From an uncultured Eggerthella sp. (GTDB taxonomy: Bacteria; Actinomycetota; Coriobacteriia; Coriobacteriales; Eggerthellaceae), in the NCBI GenBank assembly GCA_902464295.1, contig CABQIW010000041.1, forward strand, positions 1-13,939: 13,939 nucleotides of DNA, in the 5' to 3' direction. The position numbers were made by a program, and so were the translations under genes. This document shows positions 1 to 6,746 of this stretch, piece after piece. A model generated the notes under the pieces. It was given only the letters and a program-made list of their open reading frames with translations. It was not told the DNA's origin and ran no database searches. Every line of letters begins with the position of its first letter. Position 1 is the first letter of the stretch.

Positions 1-1020
1 ATAGGAAAGCACCTTCATGCCGAAATCCTTCACCGGAGAGCCCACGATGGCAGCGAGCTTTTCAGCGACCTCTTCATCGATCTGGGTTGCCGTGGGCGAT
101 TTCAAGATGACCGTATCGGTCATGATGGCAGAGAGCAGAACCGCAGCGATGCTTCGCGGGATCTCGACATCGTTCTCCATGAATTGCAACGCAACGATGG
201 TGGCAGAGGAGCCGACCGGCATGTTCATGAAGCGGATGGGGTTCGCCGTGGAAACATCGCCGATGCGATGATGGTCGATGATCTCGACGACCTCGGCTTC
301 GTCGATGCCGTTGGCGGCCTGGCTGCGTTCGTTATGATCGACGAGGATGATCTTGCGCTTCGGACGTTTTGCCACGTCGGTACGCGTAACGATGCCGATG
401 CAGTGTCCTTCGTCGTCGAGCACGATGCCTTCGCGCAGCTCACTCATAAGGATGGATGGCGCAGAGTCCTTCAGAAGATCGTCCTTGTTCAGGAAGACGA
501 CGTCCTCTTCGATGAGCTCGGAGACGGGCTGCGAGAGCGAAGCCGCAAGATCGTTCGCGGCGTTCTCAAGGTCTTTAGCGCAATCATCACCGTCGCAATG
601 GTCCATGGCAGAAACGTAGCGGTTCGCCACCATACGCAAGGAAACAAGCCCCTTGTACTTGCCTTCTTCGTCGGTGACGATGACCGCACGCTTGTTGTGG
701 CGACGCAGCAAGCGGCCTGCGTCGAGCAACGTGGAATCGAGCGAGAGGCCGATGGGGTTGGTGGTCATGACGTCTTGGATGCGCGCGTGAACATGGTTGA
801 TGAGCTCGGGCGCAGCGACTGAATACTCGTTCAGGATCGCTTCGCTCTCCTGCGGCAGCGGGCCGAGACGCGCGGGAATGTATTCGTATTCCTCTGCTTC
901 AGGGTTCTGCTCGAGCGTGCGCTTCATGAGCTCGTTCTTCAAATAGGCATAGCCAACAGCAGCTGAGATGGAATCGTTATCGGGATTCTTGTGCCCTACG
1001 ATGAGTACCGGGATTGCCAT
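1..1020 (-). CDS. ppaC: Manganese-dependent inorganic pyrophosphatase (family II) with CBS pair, 3' end cut by window
   Basis: It hydrolyses pyrophosphate to two phosphates in the cytoplasm, pulling biosynthetic reactions forward. The 340 visible residues start at ATG 1020, with AAAGGAG (1025-1031 on the plus strand) 4 nt upstream. The DHH-superfamily motif GHKNPDNDS is at residues 9-17, LVDHNE at 226-231 and the IDHH signature at 248-251. A later TDT..LKSPTAT segment (301-311) matches the family's substrate-binding lysine region. Two CBS-like units (about 78-135 and 165-220) are inserted between the first DHH motif and DHNE, as in nucleotide-regulated CBS-pyrophosphatases, where AMP/ADP inhibit and ATP or dinucleotides activate. 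I see no DRTGG domain between the CBS units. The C-terminal DHHA2 part with the usual SRKKQ-type residues lies outside the window. The missing 3' end is an edge effect, not a truncation. Confidence 0.93.
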   Translation of the reverse strand, partial: MAIPVLIVGHKNPDNDSISAAVGYAYLKNELMKRTLEQNPEAEEYEYIPARLGPLPQESEAILNEYSVAAPELINHVHARIQDVMTTNPIGLSLDSTLLDAGRLLRRHNKRAVIVTDEEGKYKGLVSLRMVANRYVSAMDHCDGDDCAKDLENAANDLAASLSQPVSELIEEDVVFLNKDDLLKDSAPSILMSELREGIVLDDEGHCIGIVTRTDVAKRPKRKIILVDHNERSQAANGIDEAEVVEIIDHHRIGDVSTANPIRFMNMPVGSSATIVALQFMENDVEIPRSIAAVLLSAIMTDTVILKSPTATQIDEEVAEKLAAIVGSPVKDFGMKVLSY

Positions 1021-1113
1021 GGTGCTCCTTTATCGATCGAGTGATTGATGTCGGAAACGAGGTCGTTCAGTCCTGCTTCACCGCAGAAGAGACGAACTTC
1101 GTTTCGCGTTGCT

Positions 1114-1119
1114 ATTGTA
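1114..1119 (-). promoter_or_regulatory. Possible -10 box for the pyrophosphatase gene
   Basis: On the minus strand this reads TACAAT, one base from the sigma-70 consensus, about 94 bases before the pyrophosphatase ATG. No convincing -35 hexamer lies 16-18 bases further upstream, so this is only a candidate. Confidence 0.3.
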
Positions 1120-1187
1120 GCGCGTTTCGCTTGTGTGCATGCATAGAAACCGCAACGATTCGCTGAAGCGCGCATGCGAGCGAATGC

Positions 1188-1221
1188 GTGAAGAAAGGTG
1201 TGAAGAAAGTCGTGGAGAAAC
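1188..1221. repeat. Three short direct repeats with 12-bp period
   Basis: GTGAAGAAAG occurs at 1188-1197 and again at 1200-1209, followed by the variant GTGGAGAAAC at 1212-1221, so the units start exactly 12 bp apart. They lie in the 237-bp gap between the end of pcrA and the pyrophosphatase gene, upstream of the possible -10 box. A tandem regulator site or simple repeat expansion are both possible. Confidence 0.5.
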
Positions 1222-1257
1222 GAGACGAAGGCGTACTGAAGAACCAGGCAGAGAGGC

Positions 1258-3579
1258 CTAGGAGATCTTGACGATCGGCGCATAGTCCTTGAGTAGCTTC
1301 TTCGTTTGGTTGTTGCGCGCGAACTTCACGTGAAGCGTATCGCCATCGACCTTCACGACCGTACCGCGGCCGAACACCTTGTGATCGACCGTGTCGTTCA
1401 CCGCAAAGCTCATGGCCGCAGCGGGCTTCTTGCCCGCAGAAGCACTGCGCGCATCACGTTTGGCATTCGATGCGCTCGACTGGCCGAACACGCGTCCACC
1501 ACCCGCTTCGGTGCCCGAACCCGCGATGCCGCGCCTGCTACCACGCTTTTCCCAGCCAGAACCTGAAAAGCCTGAAGAGCCGACACCGATCGATCTGCGC
1601 AGCTCGTTGGGTATTTCGCCGATGAAGCGAGAGACCGGATTGGCATTCGTCTGACCGAAGATGCGACGGGTGAGCGCTGCCGTGAGATAGAGACGCTTGC
1701 GCGCACGCGTGATGGCAACATAAGCCAGGCGGCGTTCTTCTTCGAGCCCTTGCGGATCGAACGATGAATTGCTGTGCGGGAAGATCGATTCCTCCAAGCC
1801 AGCCACGAACACGCAATCGAATTCGAGGCCTTTAGCGGAATGGATGGTCATGAGCGTGACTGCCGCGCCGTCTTCGGCCATGGTGTCCATGTCGGTACGA
1901 AGCGTGACCCATTCGACGAAATCGGAAAGCGAATCGGCTTCGAACACGCGCACGGGAGGCGTTTCAGCGCTCTGGTCCTCGCCTACCTTTGGAGCCTCGA
2001 AGAGCGCGTCGGCATCTTCATGGGTCTCGCGGTATTCGTCGACCACGCCGAAGAACTCTTGGATGTTCTCGATACGGCTCTGCGAATCTTCGCTGGGGTT
2101 GTTGCGATAGAACTCGATGATGCCCGCCTTGTCGACGATCATCTCGATGACCTTGCGCAGATCGCCACTGTATTGCTGGGCCTCATGGATGATGCCCACA
2201 AATTCAGCGATGGCCTTGCGCGTATTCGGGCGGATGCCTTCATCGAGCATGCAGAGCTCAGCAGCCTGCAAGAACGTGCAGCGATTCCCCGCGGCAACCG
2301 TGCGGATGTGCTCGATAGTGGTGTTGCCGATGCCGCGCTTCGGCACGTTGATGACGCGCTGCGCGGCAACATCGTTTGCGGGATTCACGACCAGATTCAG
2401 ATATGCCATCACGTCGCGGATCTCGGCGCGATCGAAGAAGCGCGTGCCCCCTACCAGGCGATATGGCACGCCCGCGCGCAGCAGCATATCTTCGAGCATA
2501 CGGCTTTGCGCGTTCGTGCGATAGAAGACCGCCATCTGGTTGTAGGAGGTGCCGTTGCCGTGCTGATGCTCGATCTCGGCAGCGATCCACCGGCCTTCGT
2601 CGCGCTCATCGGAGGCAGCGAACACCATGATCTTCTCGCCCTCCCCTTGCGAGGTGAAGAGCGTCTTGCGCTTGCGCATCAAGTTGTTCTCGATGACCGC
2701 GTTCGCCGCCGCGAGGATATTACCGGTCGAGCGATAGTTCTCCTCGAGCTTGACCACATGCGCTTCGGGATAATCCTTCTCGAAATCGAGGATGTTCGAT
2801 AGATCGGCACCGCGCCACGAATAGATGGACTGGTCGTCGTCGCCTACGACCATGATGTTGCGATGCTTCGCCGCGAGCAGCTGTGTGAGCGCGTACTGAG
2901 CGTGGTTGGTGTCCTGATACTCGTCCACCAGCAGGTAGCGGAACCGATCTTGATAGACCTCGAGCACCTCTTTATGGTTCTTGAGCAAGAGATACGTGTA
3001 GAGGAGCAGGTCGTCGAAATCGAACGCATTGAGGGCGCGCAAGCGTTCTTGCAGCACTTTGTAGATACGCCCGACCACCTGCGCCGTAGGGTCTTTATAG
3101 CGGTCTTCGAACACCTCAGGCGTTACGAGTTCGTTCTTCGCCTTCGAGATACGATTGCGCACCATGCTCTCGGGATAGCGCTTTGGGTCAATGTTGAGTT
3201 CGGCCATGATGCGCTTCACGAGGCTCTTCGAGTCGGAATCATCGTAGATAGTAAATCCCGGCGCGAAGCCTAGGCGCTCACAATCGGAACGCAGGATGCG
3301 CACGCACATGCTGTGGAAGGTGGAGACCCACATGCCGCGCACGTACCCGCCCATGAGCTGGCCCAAGCGCTCGCGCATTTCCGCGGCTGCCTTGTTCGTG
3401 AAGGTGATCGCCATGATCTGCCAAGGAGCAACGCCAAGATCGACCACCAGATGCGCGATGCGATGCGTGAGCACACGGGTCTTGCCGCTGCCAGCGCCCG
3501 CGAGCACCAGAAGAGGCCCTTCGGTGCACAGCACGGCTTCGCGTTGTGGCTCGTTCAAGGTTTCAAGATCGATAGGCAT
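1258..3579 (-). CDS. pcrA: ATP-dependent DNA helicase PcrA/UvrD (superfamily 1A)
   Basis: This is a 3'-5' DNA helicase for nucleotide-excision and mismatch repair, and for clearing recombination intermediates and stalled transcription. In the 773-residue product the Q motif LNEPQREAV is at 8-16 and Walker A GAGSGKT at 28-34. Motif Ia ITFTNKAA follows at 58-65, DEYQD (Walker B) at 219-223, GDDDQSIYSWRGAD at 246-259 and ENYRST at 280-285. Motif V (TIHSAKGLEFD) is at 578-588 and motif VI (YVAITRARKRLYLT) at 620-633. A glycine/serine-rich linker (about 665-722) precedes a C-terminal Tudor-like domain with VFGRGTVV at 735-742, typical of PcrA. The start at ATG 3579 is chosen because TGGAG lies 6 nt upstream and homology begins there; a longer frame to 3684 has no family-like sequence. 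Length is close to the family norm. Confidence 0.97.
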   Translation of the reverse strand: MPIDLETLNEPQREAVLCTEGPLLVLAGAGSGKTRVLTHRIAHLVVDLGVAPWQIMAITFTNKAAAEMRERLGQLMGGYVRGMWVSTFHSMCVRILRSDCERLGFAPGFTIYDDSDSKSLVKRIMAELNIDPKRYPESMVRNRISKAKNELVTPEVFEDRYKDPTAQVVGRIYKVLQERLRALNAFDFDDLLLYTYLLLKNHKEVLEVYQDRFRYLLVDEYQDTNHAQYALTQLLAAKHRNIMVVGDDDQSIYSWRGADLSNILDFEKDYPEAHVVKLEENYRSTGNILAAANAVIENNLMRKRKTLFTSQGEGEKIMVFAASDERDEGRWIAAEIEHQHGNGTSYNQMAVFYRTNAQSRMLEDMLLRAGVPYRLVGGTRFFDRAEIRDVMAYLNLVVNPANDVAAQRVINVPKRGIGNTTIEHIRTVAAGNRCTFLQAAELCMLDEGIRPNTRKAIAEFVGIIHEAQQYSGDLRKVIEMIVDKAGIIEFYRNNPSEDSQSRIENIQEFFGVVDEYRETHEDADALFEAPKVGEDQSAETPPVRVFEADSLSDFVEWVTLRTDMDTMAEDGAAVTLMTIHSAKGLEFDCVFVAGLEESIFPHSNSSFDPQGLEEERRLAYVAITRARKRLYLTAALTRRIFGQTNANPVSRFIGEIPNELRRSIGVGSSGFSGSGWEKRGSRRGIAGSGTEAGGGRVFGQSSASNAKRDARSASAGKKPAAAMSFAVNDTVDHKVFGRGTVVKVDGDTLHVKFARNNQTKKLLKDYAPIVKIS

Positions 3580-3649
3580 ATAGCACTCCAAGATAGTTAC
3601 GGTTGACGTAATGAGTTCAAAGAAAACCTGAAGAGCTATTGATAATCTT

Positions 3650-3702
3650 GCCTTCGAATCAAGTGTTTGCTCGATATGCACCACATTCGAAACAGAAGGT
3701 CA
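3650..3702. repeat. TTCGAA stem-loop element, copy 1
   Basis: It starts with GCCTTCGAATCAAG (3650-3663) and ends with CATTCGAAACA (3684-3694) plus GGTCA (3698-3702). These ends are shared with copy 2, while the roughly 20-base core differs. The two TTCGAA words can pair with each other. The flanking ATCTT (3645-3649) can pair with AAGGT (3696-3700) through one G-T pair. The core here has only a weak GTG/CAC stem. Confidence 0.6.
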
Positions 3703-3776
3703 AAACATCACAGCACTTCAAAGAATACTTACAGGTTGGCGTAGTAAGTCAGCGAGAAAGCTTGGGGTGTCCATAA

Positions 3777-3835
3777 TGGCCCCGCCTTCGAATCAAGCGC
3801 ACTTCGGTGCGCGCCGCATTCGAAACAAGGGGTCA
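3777..3835. repeat. TTCGAA stem-loop element, copy 2
   Basis: The shared ends are GCCTTCGAATCAAG (3784-3797) and CATTCGAAACA (3817-3827) with GGTCA (3831-3835). The core holds a perfect hairpin: GCGCAC (3797-3802), loop TTCG, GTGCGC (3807-3812). The TTCGAA pair forms a second stem. TGGCCCC (3777-3783) and GGGGTCA (3829-3835) form a 7-bp outer stem with one G-T pair. No T-run follows on either strand, so it does not look like an ordinary intrinsic terminator. Confidence 0.65.
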
Positions 3836-3870
3836 GGATAGATGCCCCAGGCTTTCGCAGTGTCGATTAC

Positions 3871-3894
3871 GATTTCGATCGACAGATCGAAATC
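3871..3894 (-). terminator. Perfect 10-bp hairpin just after the DAHP synthase stop
   Basis: GATTTCGATC (3871-3880), a four-base loop and GATCGAAATC (3885-3894) form a perfect stem. On the minus strand it begins one base after the DAHP synthase TAA. No T-tract follows, so it may be a weak or Rho-assisted terminator or a 3'-end stabiliser rather than a canonical intrinsic terminator. Confidence 0.45.
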
Positions 3895-3895
3895 C

Positions 3896-4693
3896 TTAAA
3901 CGATCTTCTTGCCAAAGACCGCAGCGATCTCGCGCAGCTGCTCGACCAATTCGCGGAACTGCGCCGGTGTGAGCTGCTGAGGGCCGTCGGAAAGGGCCTC
4001 GGATGGATTCGGATGCACCTCGATCATGATCGAGTCGGCACCTGCTGCCACTGCAGCATAGGAGAGCGATGGCACGAGGTCGCGCACGCCTGCGGGGTGC
4101 GAAACGTCGATGCAGATCGGGAAGAGCGACTGCTTATGGATGACCGGCACCGCCGAAATGTCGAGCGTAAAGCGCGTGGTGGTCTCGAACGTACGAAGAC
4201 CGCGCTCGCAGAGCACCACATTATCGTTGCCGTTCATGGTGATATATTCGGTAGCGGAAAGCCACTCGGAGATGGTGCCCGCCAAGCCGCGCTTCAAGAG
4301 GACCATCTTATGCGAGTCTTTCGTAACTTCGCCGATCTTCTTCAGCAGTGAGAAATTCTGCATATTGCGCGCGCCCACCTGCAAGCCATCCACGTAAGAA
4401 TGCACCAGCTCGGTGTGAGCGGAGTCCATGACTTCCGTGAGCGTTTTGAGGCCGTACTTGTCGCCGCCAGCCTTCATGATCTTGAGGCCTTCTTCGCCCA
4501 AGCCCTGGAAGGAGTGAGGATTGGTGCGCGGCTTGAATGCGCCACCACGGATCCACGAAAGACCCAGATCGGCGATGCATTCCGCGACCTCGAAGAACTG
4601 CTCTTCGGACTCCACGGAGCACGGGCCCGCGTAGATGGTGATCTCGTCTGTTTTAGTACCGTAATTGGGAAGATTGGTGAGTGGCTTAATCAC
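3896..4693 (-). CDS. aroF: 3-deoxy-7-phosphoheptulonate (DAHP) synthase, type I-beta
   Basis: It condenses phosphoenolpyruvate with erythrose 4-phosphate, the first step of the shikimate pathway. The 265-residue barrel shows GPCSVES (23-29), RGGAFKPRT (49-57), QVGARNMQN (105-113), LLKRGLAGT (132-140) and LCERGLRTFE (161-170). Likely metal ligands are C25, H199 (in IDVSHP), E225 and D236 (in SDGPQ). The usual I-beta wording near the histidine is DPSH; here it is DVSH. The length fits a core enzyme without the N-terminal ferredoxin-like regulatory domain of some relatives. The start is a GTG at 4691-4693 overlapping the chorismate mutase stop by 8 bp, with AGAGG about 9 nt upstream, so translation is probably coupled. 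Gene symbols in this family vary (aroF, aroG, aroA). Feedback control through the neighbouring mutase is inferred, not seen. Confidence 0.95.
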   Translation of the reverse strand: MIKPLTNLPNYGTKTDEITIYAGPCSVESEEQFFEVAECIADLGLSWIRGGAFKPRTNPHSFQGLGEEGLKIMKAGGDKYGLKTLTEVMDSAHTELVHSYVDGLQVGARNMQNFSLLKKIGEVTKDSHKMVLLKRGLAGTISEWLSATEYITMNGNDNVVLCERGLRTFETTTRFTLDISAVPVIHKQSLFPICIDVSHPAGVRDLVPSLSYAAVAAGADSIMIEVHPNPSEALSDGPQQLTPAQFRELVEQLREIAAVFGKKIV

Positions 4694-4967
4694 GGTTCGG
4701 AACCTCTTTCATGACCTTCAGGATGGCAGTGTAGATCTCGCGCAGATTCTCGTTATAGAGCGGACCTTCGTTATACGAGCAGACCTTGGTGAAGATCTCT
4801 TCCTCGCGCTTGGGGTCGAAAAGACCCATCTTGGCCTCAGGTTTTAGTGCACGAATATCAAGCGAATGACCAGCACGTTCGTTCAAAAGAGACACGAGCT
4901 GCTTGTCGATCGCATCGATCGCTTCGCGGTGTTGCTCGATCTGAGCAAAAGAATCTTGTTGTGACAT
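4686..4967 (-). CDS. Stand-alone AroQ-type chorismate mutase
   Basis: It is predicted to rearrange chorismate to prephenate, the branch point to phenylalanine and tyrosine. The 93 residues fit the all-helical AroQ fold. R14 (in HREAIDAID), R31 (NERAG), K42, D51 and R54 (FDPKREEE) match the conserved active-site positions, and GPLYNENLREIY leads into the last helix. The family's catalytic glutamine near the C-terminus is not evident: the aligned stretch reads KVMKEVPNRD. The start is ATG 4967, with GGAAGGG (4974-4980) 6 nt upstream. It overlaps the DAHP synthase start by 8 bp. In Bacillus and relatives such a domain is fused to the N-terminus of DAHP synthase and acts as its feedback sensor; the same order, unfused, suggests a regulatory complex here. 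The first-gene leader shows no peptide rich in aromatic codons. Confidence 0.9.
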   Translation of the reverse strand: MSQQDSFAQIEQHREAIDAIDKQLVSLLNERAGHSLDIRALKPEAKMGLFDPKREEEIFTKVCSYNEGPLYNENLREIYTAILKVMKEVPNRD

Positions 4968-5019
4968 CGTTTACCCTTCCCGAATGGACGCTGATCGGAG
5001 TGCGCGAGGGGTGCGCGGA

Positions 5020-5037
5020 GCGTGAGAGCGGTCACGC
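5020..5037. repeat. Short hairpin in the chorismate mutase leader
   Basis: GCGTGA (5020-5025) and TCACGC (5032-5037) are perfect arms around a six-base loop, about 55-70 bases upstream of the chorismate mutase ATG. It could be a leader structure or operator, but an arm length of six in GC-rich DNA is weak evidence. Confidence 0.25.
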
Positions 5038-5147
5038 GCAACGCAGGAAGCGCGGAGCAGCGGCCCATGAATGACATGATTGATTCATCATAACAAACAC
5101 CGCAAGGTTAGCCTGTTCAAACTCGCGTGAAAGATGGCTCGCGGTAG

Positions 5148-5390
5148 CTATTTTTTTGAGTTGGATCCGATGGGATTATTGAGCATGGCGATAGCGAGCA
5201 GCGCGATCGAGAGCATGATGCCAGCGACCGTCCAGAACCAATCGTCTTGTCCGATGACGAACGCTGCAAAATCGATGAGGATGATAACGAGCGCCGCGAA
5301 ACTGCACCAATGAGCGATGCGCGCATTCACGCGATCGCGCATCTCTATCTTCTCAGCTTCGGTGATGGGTTTGTGCTCGTTTGGACTCAT
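5148..5390 (-). CDS. Small two-helix membrane protein, function unknown
   Basis: The 80-residue product has a charged, cytoplasm-like N-terminus (1-27), two hydrophobic helices (about 29-47 and 52-70) joined by a short acidic loop QDDWFW, and a lysine tail. There is no signal peptide cleavage pattern. The RVNARIAHW stretch before the first helix vaguely recalls the 2TM-type small membrane domains, but I do not claim membership. The gene lies alone between uppP and chorismate mutase. No Shine-Dalgarno is visible before ATG 5390; instead a perfect TATAAT sits 6 nt upstream, which suggests a leaderless transcript. Its short length leaves some doubt, but hydrophobic patterning and gap size favour a real gene. 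Confidence 0.6.
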   Translation of the reverse strand: MSPNEHKPITEAEKIEMRDRVNARIAHWCSFAALVIILIDFAAFVIGQDDWFWTVAGIMLSIALLAIAMLNNPIGSNSKK

Positions 5391-5396
5391 GGTTCG

Positions 5397-5402
5397 ATTA
5401 TA
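5397..5402 (-). promoter_or_regulatory. -10 box abutting the small membrane protein start
   Basis: On the minus strand this is TATAAT, a full consensus -10, with only six bases between it and the ATG at 5390. Transcription would start at or next to the A of the ATG, giving a leaderless mRNA. No good -35 hexamer is seen at 16-18 bases. Confidence 0.45.
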
Positions 5403-5471
5403 GCTTGTTTATACGTGTGGATGCTGCAATGTAAGAAACGGTGCGTGCTTATGCGCGGTTTAGACCAGTGC

Positions 5472-6440
5472 TTACTGCATGATGAAGCCGGTACCCTGTA
5501 TGGTGAAGAATGCGACCACGATGATGCCGACGATGATGCGGTAGACACCGAACGCAGTGAAGTCGTTCTTCTTGATGTAGCCCATGAGGAAGCGGATCGC
5601 GACGACCGACATGATGAATGCGCTGATGATGCCCACCACCAGCACCATGATCTCGGTCTGGGTCATGACCAGCCCTTCCATCATGAACTTCGCCGCCTTC
5701 ACCACACCCCAGCCGAACATGATGGGGATAGCCAGGAAGAACGTGTATTCCGCGGCGGCAGTACGCGAACAGCCGCAGAGCATGCCGCCGATGATGGTAG
5801 CGCCTGAGCGGCTCGTGCCCGGGATGATGGCAAGCACCTGGAAGCAGCCGATCTTGAGCGCCGTCTTCCAATCGATATCGTCCACATTGCGGATCTTGAA
5901 GAGCGCTTCTTCGGCGCTGACCTCTGTATGTTCGCGCTCGACGCGGGCATGGCGACCGCGCACAGGAGCTTCGAGCATCTCGCGCCCCGCAGGTGTTGCA
6001 CCAACTTCCATGAGGCGCAAGGCCTTCTTGCGGTTGCGGCGTTCTATGACGATGAAGACAACGCCGTAGAGTATGAGCATAATGGCTACCGTGTAGGCGT
6101 TGTAGAAGTGTTCGTTCACCCAGTCATCGAGGAGCAGACCAACGATAGCCGCCGGGATGCAGCCGATCGCGACCATGCCCCACAGCCGCCACGTTCCGCG
6201 CTTTTCAGCGTGCGTTTTCTTCGGCGAGAAGGGATTGAGCTTGTGGAAATAGAGCAGGATGACCGCCATGATAGCGCCCAGCTGGATGACCACAAGGAAG
6301 AGCGCGAGGAATTGATCGCTCACATCGAGCTTCACGAATTCGTCGACCAGGATCATGTGGCCTGTCGAAGAGATGGGGAGCCATTCGGTGATGCCTTCGA
6401 CGATACCGATGAACAGTGCTTTGAGCGCTTCGAGGATCAT
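5472..6440 (-). CDS. uppP: Undecaprenyl-diphosphate phosphatase UppP/BacA with cytoplasmic insert
   Basis: This integral membrane enzyme removes one phosphate from undecaprenyl diphosphate, recycling the carrier for peptidoglycan and other wall polymers; extra copies are known to give bacitracin resistance. The N-terminal EGITEWLPISSTGH (15-28) includes the ExxxE-type catalytic acids E15 and E19, and PGTSRSGAT (207-215) is the second active-site motif. Hydrophobic helices alternate through the protein. At 322 residues it is about 50 longer than the usual 265-280. The excess is a charged hydrophilic segment (about 143-182) between the two catalytic halves, probably a cytoplasmic loop. The start is ATG 6440, with AAGGA (6448-6452) 7 nt upstream. 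The gene is divergent from lysR. Confidence 0.96.
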   Translation of the reverse strand: MILEALKALFIGIVEGITEWLPISSTGHMILVDEFVKLDVSDQFLALFLVVIQLGAIMAVILLYFHKLNPFSPKKTHAEKRGTWRLWGMVAIGCIPAAIVGLLLDDWVNEHFYNAYTVAIMLILYGVVFIVIERRNRKKALRLMEVGATPAGREMLEAPVRGRHARVEREHTEVSAEEALFKIRNVDDIDWKTALKIGCFQVLAIIPGTSRSGATIIGGMLCGCSRTAAAEYTFFLAIPIMFGWGVVKAAKFMMEGLVMTQTEIMVLVVGIISAFIMSVVAIRFLMGYIKKNDFTAFGVYRIIVGIIVVAFFTIQGTGFIMQ

Positions 6441-6746
6441 GCTGCTTTCCTTGTGCGTTTGCTTACTTATATAGGTAGGGCGTTCGCGGGCTGGTGGCGC
6501 GGCGTGGTGCAGAGTTTGCGGCCTGGCGCGGACGCCAACCGTGCGCTCTGTGTGCGCAACCTTCGCGGACGAACCTTTACCATTCTACGAGAAAGCCTGC
6601 AGGGCGCTCGGAGCTTTCAGACGAGCGAGGCGTAAAACTTTTGTAAAGCGAATGCGCGCTGGTGCAAGCTGGTATCCTTGAAGAGTGCTCTTGTGTTTAA
6701 GGAGAGCGCCTCATTCAATCACCCGCCTGACCTGAATCGAGTGCCC
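6441..6746. other. Divergent intergenic region between uppP and the LysR gene
   Basis: These 306 bases separate the two divergently read genes. Minus-strand TAGAAT (about 6590) and the TATATA-like sequence near 6470 are possible -10 boxes for uppP, but neither has a convincing -35. AAGGAG near 6702-6707 is a good ribosome-binding sequence without a standard start codon at the right distance. Otherwise I see nothing definite. Confidence 0.4.

Larger units (their letters stand above)
3580..3895. other. Intergenic region with paired stem-loop repeats and a 3' hairpin
   Basis: This gap of 316 bases separates the DAHP synthase stop from the pcrA start, both on the minus strand. It holds two related TTCGAA elements (3650-3702 and 3784-3835) and a perfect 10-bp hairpin next to the DAHP synthase stop. 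I see no coding sequence. I found no promoter for pcrA good enough to call; one must lie here unless pcrA is read from the aromatic operon. Confidence 0.6.

Noticed and set aside
184..822. Plus-strand open frame opposite the pyrophosphatase gene
   Set aside because: The minus-strand reading carries all DHH and CBS motifs; the plus-strand frame shows none and has no plausible start signal.
996..1283. Minus-strand 95-codon frame between pcrA and ppaC
   Set aside because: It overlaps the start of the real pyrophosphatase gene in another frame and consists largely of the translated 12-bp repeat (FLH repeats).
1774..2802. Long plus-strand open frame (342 codons) opposite pcrA
   Set aside because: It is antisense to strongly conserved helicase motifs; its composition (Asp/Ala/Arg/His-rich) is typical of a reverse-strand shadow in GC-rich DNA, with no domain resemblance.
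3650..3663. tRNA fragment suggested by TTCGAATC, the T-loop consensus
   Set aside because: No flanking T-stem, anticodon arm or acceptor stem can be formed; the word recurs as part of an intergenic repeat.
4968..5147. Aromatic-amino-acid attenuator leader before chorismate mutase
   Set aside because: The possible leader frames contain no run of Trp, Phe or Tyr codons, and no terminator/antiterminator pair is visible.
5928..6635. Plus-strand frame of 235 codons opposite uppP
   Set aside because: Asp/Glu/His-rich antisense translation of a membrane protein gene; no start signal and no domain.
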